DNA of 64,000 bases, taken from Peristeroidobacter soli (lineage in GTDB: Bacteria; Pseudomonadota; Gammaproteobacteria; Steroidobacterales; Steroidobacteraceae). Shown here piece after piece: positions 59,108 to 64,000 of this stretch. The translations under genes were made by a program, and so were the position numbers. A model generated the notes under the pieces. It was not told the DNA's origin. It saw only the letters and a program-made list of their open reading frames with translations, and did not search any database. The stretch spans positions 372,001-436,000 of the forward strand of contig NZ_RYEV01000003.1 of NCBI RefSeq assembly GCF_004138485.1. The letters run 5' to 3'. Positions within the stretch are counted from its first letter, which is position 1. The number at the start of each line of letters is the position of its first letter.

Positions 59108-59218
59108 GGGAACCTCTGATCAATTGCCATGCATCGCTGATGGCAACTTCCCCCGGCGAAGCATTTCAACCAGTTGCAACCTTACTGAGTCAGGGAAGTC
59201 GATTAATCAGAGCTTCCC
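59108..59218. mobile_element. MITE-like element with 16-bp terminal inverted repeats
   Basis: GGGAACCTCTGATCAA (59108-59123) matches the reverse complement of TTAATCAGAGCTTCCC (59203-59218) at 14 of 16 bases. The 111-bp element fills almost all of the gap between the nucleotidyltransferase gene and the cupin gene. An inner hairpin, TTGCCAT / ATGGCAA, lies near the left end. GGGAACCTCTGAT-type ends are common in insertion sequences. No transposase gene fits inside. Confidence 0.6.
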
Positions 59219-59583
59219 TAGATCCAAACATCGTTCTGGGCGGTGAGGCAGCCGCCGGCGTCGCCGGTGTTCACGACGCCTTTGGGTTCGACCAGCATCA
59301 CTTTACATTCGTCGGCGGCGAACGGCTGGTGTTCGACGCCTTTGGGAACGACGTAGAGTTCGCCGGCGCGCAGGGGGACTTCGCGGTCGCGGAAGCGGAG
59401 GGTCATCGAGCCTTCGATGACGATGAACACTTCGTCGGTGTCGGCGTGTTGATGCCAGACGAACTCGCCGCGCAGGCGCACCAGTTTGAACTGGTAGTCG
59501 TTCATTTCAGCGATCACCTTGGGGCGCCAGGTCTCGCTGAAACGGGCGAATTTGTCCTGAAAATTGATGGCTGAGGTGCTCAT
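59218..59583 (-). CDS. cupin-domain protein
   Basis: From ATG 59583 the product is 121 residues of a single cupin barrel. GEFVWHQHADTDEVFIVIEG is cupin motif 1 with the His, His and Glu metal ligands, and GELYVVPKGVEHQPFA is motif 2 with the third His. It lacks a signal peptide. Cupins of this size range from isomerases to small-molecule binders; no substrate can be named. The MITE-like element lies right at its stop codon. Confidence 0.86.
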   Translation of the reverse strand: MSTSAINFQDKFARFSETWRPKVIAEMNDYQFKLVRLRGEFVWHQHADTDEVFIVIEGSMTLRFRDREVPLRAGELYVVPKGVEHQPFAADECKVMLVEPKGVVNTGDAGGCLTAQNDVWI

Positions 59584-59794
59584 GGGCAAATCATCCGCCG
59601 TCGCCGTGAGCCCGCCAAGTGGCAGTTCGTCGGCAACGCGGCGGCACAGTGCCGGCGGGCGAGAATAGCCATTTCCCGGACCAAGCCGGGGTTGCCGGCA
59701 ACGAAATCTGCTGCAGACTTGTCGGCCGGGCCGATGCCGGCGCGTCTTCAAGAAGACGCATCGAACTGACTTTATATCCAGAGGGAACAACGAA

Positions 59795-60538
59795 ATGAAT
59801 CGATTACTCGTCCTCGGCATGCTCGCCGCGCTGGCCGCCTGCTCGCCCAAGCAAGAAACTGCGCATCAGCCCGCTTCGCAGGCGAAGGAGTCTGAGTCTG
59901 TAGCCGCGGCCCCCGCCGAAGAGCCAGTGGACGTTCCCGCCGGCGCGTACACGATCGATCCGATGCACACGAGCATCCTGTTCCGTGTCAATCATCTCGG
60001 ATTCTCGAACTACACCGCGCGCTTCAAGAAGGCGACCGCGCAATTGCAGTTCGATCCAGCCAATCTGGCCGCGTCGACGGTCAATGTCGCGGTCGATGCG
60101 AAATCGTTGGAAACAGATTTCCCCGATCCGGCCACAGTGGATTTCAACGCCGAGCTGACCGGCGAAAAATGGTTGGATGCCGGGAAGTATCCGGAAATCA
60201 CATTCCGCTCGACCAGCGTCGAACCCACCGGCGCGCGCACCATGCGCATCAACGGCGAGCTCACATTGCGTGGAGTGACGCGTCCGATGGTGCTCGAAGC
60301 GCGTTTCAACGGTGGCTATCGCGGTCATCCGATGGATCCGAACGCGCGCATCGGTTTCTCCGCGACTGGAGTGTTGAAACGTTCCGAATTCGGCATCAGC
60401 TACGGCATCCCGGCGCCGGGCACGACGATGGGCGTGAGCGACGCGGTGAATGTCATCGTTGAAACGGAATTCTCCGGCCCGCCGCTTGCTCAGTCCGCTT
60501 CAGGCAGTGCCGCCGGTGCAGGCGTGCAGGCTAAGTAA
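59795..60538 (+). CDS. YceI-family lipoprotein
   Basis: This 247-residue protein has a lipobox with C16 (LAALAACSPKQE) and an Ala/Glu-rich linker. The YceI barrel starts at about residue 50: YTIDPMHTSILFRVNHLGFS, then TGEKWLDAGKYPEITFRST and NGELTLRGVTRPMVLEARFN. YceI proteins bind isoprenoid-like lipids in the periplasm and are often stress-induced. The long Ala-rich tail (GSAAGAGVQ) is beyond the usual fold. Confidence 0.92.
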   Translation: MNRLLVLGMLAALAACSPKQETAHQPASQAKESESVAAAPAEEPVDVPAGAYTIDPMHTSILFRVNHLGFSNYTARFKKATAQLQFDPANLAASTVNVAVDAKSLETDFPDPATVDFNAELTGEKWLDAGKYPEITFRSTSVEPTGARTMRINGELTLRGVTRPMVLEARFNGGYRGHPMDPNARIGFSATGVLKRSEFGISYGIPAPGTTMGVSDAVNVIVETEFSGPPLAQSASGSAAGAGVQAK

Positions 60539-60565
60539 AAAATACTGCGCCTCGAACCGCCGTGC

Positions 60566-60601
60566 CGTACGATTGCATCCATCAGGAGATGCAATCGTAC
60601 G
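60566..60601. promoter_or_regulatory. 13-bp perfect inverted repeat just upstream of the outer-membrane gene
   Basis: CGTACGATTGCAT (60566-60578) and ATGCAATCGTACG (60589-60601) form a perfect hairpin with a 10-base loop that contains AGGAG (60584-60588). There is no T-run, so it is unlikely to be a terminator. It could be an operator or an RNA fold that hides the ribosome site in the loop. Confidence 0.55.
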
Positions 60602-60619
60602 ATGTCACGGAGTGAGCTC

Positions 60620-61414
60620 ATGCAGAGCCGGATGTTTCGATACACAGCTGCTTCAGCGATGTTTGTAATTTCACAGGGCTGTGAAATCAGTGAAGCGGCC
60701 GATCCGGGATTTTATGTCGGCGCCGCCGGCGCTCGCAGCGAGCAAAGCCTCGACAAGCAGGCGGGAGTGGGGCCGATGCCGACCGCCTTCACGACCACGC
60801 CGGTGCTCGGCGTGGTCCCTGGGCCGGTGGCTGGGATCATCGTGGGCAATCCGGGGCTGCCGATATTCTCGCCAGTGCCCGTTGCGGTGTTTCTGCCCAC
60901 CCGCCTCACCGCCGACGAGACCGACGTTGGCTGGAATTTCTCGCTGGGTTATCGGGTCAACAAGTATCTCGCCGCCGAGCTCGCCTATGTCGATTCGGGT
61001 GAGGCATCGCTCGTGGAGCACTATGGACCTTCACTGAGTCGGCCGCCCGTATCCGACGTGACCGAAATCACCCGCAGCTACAGCGTCACTTCGCGCGGGC
61101 CCGCACTGTCGGTATTGGGTTCGCTGCCGCTCGGCTCGCAATGGGAAGTGTTCCTTCGGGGCGGCGTGTTGTTTGCCAAGCAGGAAGTCGAGGCGAGAAC
61201 AAATGCTATCGGCGCAGTTGTGCCGTCCGGCGCACAGATAGATCGCGACTTCAGCGACGAAGTCTTCACGGTGGGCGCGGGCGTGCAGTGGGCATTCTCG
61301 CCGCGCTGGACCGCGCGGCTCGAGTATCAGCGTACCGGCGATCTGCAATCCAACGAGATCATGGGCCAAAGCCGCATCGACCAGGCGTCGCTGAGCGTAC
61401 TGTTCGGGCTGTAA
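60620..61414 (+). CDS. predicted outer-membrane beta-barrel protein (OmpW/OmpA-type N-terminal barrel)
   Basis: From ATG 60620 (CGGAG 7 bases upstream) the product is 264 residues with a signal peptide (YTAASAMFVISQGCEISEAA). The barrel pattern is clear: GFYVGAAGARSEQS, VGWNFSLGYRVNKYLAAELA, FSPRWTARLEYQR and SLSVLFGL at the end. ATG 60602 is in frame but is preceded by the hairpin, with AGGAG 13 bases away, so it is less likely. The opening FYVGAAGARSEQS and ending fit the OmpA-type barrel family. Function unknown; it may be a surface barrel or sensor. Confidence 0.8.
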   Translation: MQSRMFRYTAASAMFVISQGCEISEAADPGFYVGAAGARSEQSLDKQAGVGPMPTAFTTTPVLGVVPGPVAGIIVGNPGLPIFSPVPVAVFLPTRLTADETDVGWNFSLGYRVNKYLAAELAYVDSGEASLVEHYGPSLSRPPVSDVTEITRSYSVTSRGPALSVLGSLPLGSQWEVFLRGGVLFAKQEVEARTNAIGAVVPSGAQIDRDFSDEVFTVGAGVQWAFSPRWTARLEYQRTGDLQSNEIMGQSRIDQASLSVLFGL

Positions 61415-61417
61415 CGC

Positions 61418-62545
61418 TCAGCTGCCCCACGCGTCGCCGAACACTCGCAGCAGATTGCGACCGAGGATTTTCTCGATGCGGGTGGCGCTGTAGCCGCGAT
61501 CGGCCAGCATCTGGCTCAACGTTTCGAAACGACGCGGTGTGTTGAGATCGTTCGCGAATAAATAGCCGTCTTCCGTTTCGCCCGGCGCGGCGATGCCTTT
61601 TGCCTTGCGATTGCGGGTGTCGGCGGCAAACGCATCTTTGTATTTCTGATCGAGGACGGCGGGTGAGATCGTGCCGTCGGTGCCGAGGGACACGTGATCT
61701 TCGCCGGCCACGTTGATCATATGATCCAGGTGTCGAATGATGTCCGCGGCCGTGGGCTGCTTGCCGCCAGTCAGATACGGCATGAAGAACACGCCCGACA
61801 CACCGCCTTTGTCCGCCACCGCGCGCAGCTCCGCATCGGTGCGATGACGGGGATGATCGACGACGGCCGCGGCGCCGGTGTGCGTGAACGCAACGGGCTT
61901 CTTCGATACGCGAATCGCATCGGCTGACGTCTGTCGGCCGCAGTGGCTGAGATCGACCAGGATGCCGAGCGAGTTGAGCCGCTCGATGGTTTCGACGCCG
62001 GTGCGACTCAGGCCCGCATTCGCCGGTTCCATACAACCGTCGCCAATCAGGTTGCGACGATTGTAAGTCGGTTGCACGACCCGCAAGCCCAGCTGATATA
62101 AGTCCTCGAGCAGCTCGAGGTCGGTCTCGAACGCCACGCCATCCTGCACGCCGTAGATGAGACCGGTGCGTTTGGCTTTCTTGGCTGCTGTGATATCCGC
62201 GGCGGTTCGGATGCGGGCAAACGTGTCCGGATGCCGCTCGATGTCGCGATCCACATCGATCAGGCCGCGAACCAGATCCTTGAAGGCTGCGTCCGGAGGC
62301 GTCGTGCCGACCGGTCCGAGCGTGATGAGCACTGCGGTCAGGCCGCTGTCGCGCACATCTTTGAGGTGCGCTTCGCTGAGCTTCTCGCCGGGTTGCATGG
62401 TGAGGCTGCCCGGCCCACCCAAGCCATCGATGACGATGGCGTCGTTATAGCCCTTCCACGGCGCGGCGTTGGCCCAGCGCAGCGGCAACGTCAGCGCGGC
62501 GGCGCCAGTGGCGAGCAGAAGAGAGCGGCGGGACAGCGCGGTCAT
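61418..62545 (-). CDS. M19 dipeptidase-like protein with several metal ligands missing
   Basis: This 375-residue protein has an N-terminal Tat-like signal (SRRSLLLATGAAALTLPLRW). The fold matches M19 membrane dipeptidases: GILVDLSHCGRQTSADAIRV and PVAFTHTGAA supply the two late His ligands. But the first ligand pair (usual DGHND) is replaced by IDGLGGPG, and the bridging Glu region (usual GxEGG) reads GVQDG. Binding of the usual zinc pair is therefore doubtful, so it may be a pseudo-enzyme or use another reaction. A subgroup with this GLGG motif may exist in other bacteria. Confidence 0.82.
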   Translation of the reverse strand: MTALSRRSLLLATGAAALTLPLRWANAAPWKGYNDAIVIDGLGGPGSLTMQPGEKLSEAHLKDVRDSGLTAVLITLGPVGTTPPDAAFKDLVRGLIDVDRDIERHPDTFARIRTAADITAAKKAKRTGLIYGVQDGVAFETDLELLEDLYQLGLRVVQPTYNRRNLIGDGCMEPANAGLSRTGVETIERLNSLGILVDLSHCGRQTSADAIRVSKKPVAFTHTGAAAVVDHPRHRTDAELRAVADKGGVSGVFFMPYLTGGKQPTAADIIRHLDHMINVAGEDHVSLGTDGTISPAVLDQKYKDAFAADTRNRKAKGIAAPGETEDGYLFANDLNTPRRFETLSQMLADRGYSATRIEKILGRNLLRVFGDAWGS

Positions 62546-62584
62546 ACACGACTCCTTGTTGTCGACGCGATTTCAGCGCGGCAA

Positions 62585-63112
62585 TCAGCTCCGTCGCAGG
62601 TCGCGACTCATCACCCAATCCGATTGCACTTCGGTGCCGAGCGTAAACGTTTTCGTTCCCACCGTCTCGAACCGGCAGCGCTGGTAGAAGGCGGTCGCAT
62701 GCGTGTTCCGATCCCACACGCCGAGCCACAACACTTCCGCGTCCAGTGCAGCGGAGCGGGCGGTGAGCTCGTCCATCAATCGATAAGCCACGCCTTTGCC
62801 ATGTTGAGACGAGTCGACGTAAAACCTCAGCAGCTCGATGCCGCGCTTGCCCGGCAGTGACGGGCACGCTTTATCCAGAATCAGCTGAGCGAAGGCGACC
62901 GGCCTGCCGTCGATTTCGCCCAGCCAGCTCTCTCGTCCCGCGTCCTGGATCTCCGCGCGTTGAATCGCTTCGCCGAAGGACTTGGAACAATGCGAGTCCA
63001 TGTTCTCCGGCGTGTTGAATTGAGTATAGGTGTCGCGGAATGTTTTCTCGGCCAGCGCCGCCAGCAACCTGGCGTCCTGCTCGGTGGCGCGACGCAAGCG
63101 AAGTGCGGTCAT
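62585..63112 (-). CDS. GNAT-family N-acetyltransferase
   Basis: From ATG 63112 the product is 175 residues. The GNAT fold landmarks are present: LLAALAEKTFRDTYTQF in the N-terminal helices, AQLILDKACPSLPGKRGIEL in beta-4, and the acetyl-CoA loop YVDSSQHGKGVAYRLMDELT with the Q-x-x-G-K-G pattern. A longer reading frame upstream is in the permease gene and not used. It starts 2 bases after the permease stop. Substrate unknown; many such proteins acetylate amino acids, peptides or antibiotics. Confidence 0.9.
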   Translation of the reverse strand: MTALRLRRATEQDARLLAALAEKTFRDTYTQFNTPENMDSHCSKSFGEAIQRAEIQDAGRESWLGEIDGRPVAFAQLILDKACPSLPGKRGIELLRFYVDSSQHGKGVAYRLMDELTARSAALDAEVLWLGVWDRNTHATAFYQRCRFETVGTKTFTLGTEVQSDWVMSRDLRRS

Positions 63113-63114
63113 GA

Positions 63115-63876
63115 TCAGGCCTTCAACCGGTAGCCGGTCTTGAAGATCCACCAGATCACCATCAGGCACAGCGTCAGGAACAGGAATGTCATTCCCAGGC
63201 TGACGCCCACCGCGACATCGGACACGCCGTAGAAACTCCAGCGGAAGCCGCTGATCAGGTACACCACCGGATTGAACAGCGCGACCTTCTGCCAGAACTC
63301 CGGCAGCATGCTGATGGAATAGAAACTGCCGCCGAGGAACGCCAGCGGCGTCACCACCATGATGGGCACGATCTGCAGCTTCTCCCAGCCGCTGGCCCAC
63401 AAGCCGATGATGAAGCCGAACAGGCTGAAGGTGAGCGACGTGAGCACCAGGAACGACACCATCCACAGCGGATGCTCGATGCTGAAAGGCACGAACAGCC
63501 GCGCGGTCGCGAGAATCACCAGGCCGAGCATGATGGACTTGGTCGCCGCCGCGCCCACATAGCCGATGACGATTTCCATCCCCGAGATCGGCGCCGACAG
63601 CACTTCGTAAATCGTTCCGGAGTAGCGCGGCATATAAATGCCGAACGAGGCATTGGAAATGCTTTCGGTGAGCACGGACAGCATGATCAGACCGGGCACG
63701 ATGAACGCGCCGTAACTCACGCCTTCGATCTGCGCCATGCGCGAGCCGATCGCGGCACCGAACACGACGAAGTACAGCGAGGTGGAAATCACCGGCGACA
63801 ACAGGCTCTGCACCAGAGTGCGAAACCAGCGGGCCAGTTCGAATCGGTAGATGGCGCTGATGCCGTAAGTGTTCAT
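63115..63876 (-). CDS. ABC-2 type transporter permease
   Basis: This 253-residue permease has six membrane segments. Features include [36 protein letters not shown] and [20 protein letters not shown], matching the NodJ/YadH group of ABC-2 permeases. Its start overlaps the stop of the ATPase gene by ATGA (63873-63876), so the two are coupled. The GNAT gene follows 2 bases after its stop. Substrate unknown. Confidence 0.92.
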   Translation of the reverse strand: MNTYGISAIYRFELARWFRTLVQSLLSPVISTSLYFVVFGAAIGSRMAQIEGVSYGAFIVPGLIMLSVLTESISNASFGIYMPRYSGTIYEVLSAPISGMEIVIGYVGAAATKSIMLGLVILATARLFVPFSIEHPLWMVSFLVLTSLTFSLFGFIIGLWASGWEKLQIVPIMVVTPLAFLGGSFYSISMLPEFWQKVALFNPVVYLISGFRWSFYGVSDVAVGVSLGMTFLFLTLCLMVIWWIFKTGYRLKA

Positions 63877-64000
63877 CGTTGATGCACCAGGCTGACGAAG
63901 ATTTCTTCCAGCGAGCTCTCGCTGGTGTGCAGGTCCTTGAAGTCGATGCCGTGCTCGCTGAGTTGCCGCAGCAGGCTGGCGATGCCGGTGGCGTCGGCCT
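63873..64000 (-). CDS. ABC transporter ATP-binding protein, C-terminal part
   Basis: The gene enters from beyond the window; only about 42 C-terminal codons are seen, ending [13 protein letters not shown]. The visible part, [20 protein letters not shown], is typical of the C-terminal accessory tail of ABC-2 ATPases. The stop overlaps the permease ATG by 4 bases. Walker motifs lie outside the window. Confidence 0.8.
   Translation of the reverse strand, partial: ADATGIASLLRQLSEHGIDFKDLHTSESSLEEIFVSLVHQR

Noticed and set aside
1-64000. CRISPR array, tRNA, rRNA, prophage or intact insertion sequence
   Set aside because: No regularly spaced repeats, no tRNA- or rRNA-like sequence and no transposase or phage gene seen on either strand.

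Overview
This is 64 kb of high-GC, gene-dense chromosome, most likely from a Gammaproteobacterium. I infer a Steroidobacter/Nevskiales-type lineage from an iron-type superoxide dismutase, Kup, HAE-1 RND efflux, many lipoproteins and outer-membrane proteins, and very GC-rich third codon positions. The lineage call is inference and no 16S gene is present. I see no rRNA, tRNA, CRISPR array, intact insertion sequence or prophage. Most genes are chromosomal housekeeping, regulation, transport and envelope functions.

Region by region. 1-2.1 kb: start of kup, then an ECF sigma/anti-sigma pair divergent from a small membrane protein, with matching sigma-like promoter motifs facing both ways. 2.2-6.8 kb: an ABC ATPase and a giant permease fused to an M1 peptidase domain. 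7-15.7 kb: pirin, a VOC protein, a LysR regulator facing a three-gene operon of very small proteins, a MocR regulator facing a DMT exporter, a second DMT exporter, and a PcaF-like thiolase. 15.9-23.7 kb: a membrane protein coupled to an octaheme cytochrome with HEAT and TPR repeats, a cardiolipin-synthase-like enzyme, a two-component pair, an AraC regulator and an outer-membrane protein. 23.8-28.8 kb: an imelysin/di-heme/DUF1513 operon of iron-uptake type, and sodB, separated by strong hairpins. 29-34 kb: small secreted or unknown proteins, two alpha/beta hydrolases and an Fpg-like glycosylase.

34.1-43.2 kb: two ABC export operons with the same gene order (adaptor, ATPase, permease, permease), fired divergently from one 224-bp region. 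One carries a long inverted-repeat element between its ATPase and permease genes. 43.2-51.3 kb: a histidine kinase with an ethylene-receptor-type N-terminal domain, then a TetR regulator with a large operator palindrome and a complete tripartite RND efflux operon. 51.4-58.3 kb: a GGDEF-EAL protein, a beta-lactamase-fold lipoprotein, a LacI regulator and a secreted esterase. 58.4-64 kb: a two-gene nucleotidyltransferase cassette followed by a MITE-like element, a cupin, YceI, an outer-membrane barrel, an M19-like protein lacking several metal ligands, a GNAT enzyme and the start of an ABC-2 exporter that runs off the end.

The best candidates for something not yet described are the ethylene-receptor-like kinase, the small-protein operon at 9.9-10.5 kb, the 29-bp inverted-repeat element at 40.5 kb, the octaheme-HEAT-TPR pair and the nucleotidyltransferase/MITE locus. 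All positions, start choices and motif calls come from reading the sequence; no database search was run.
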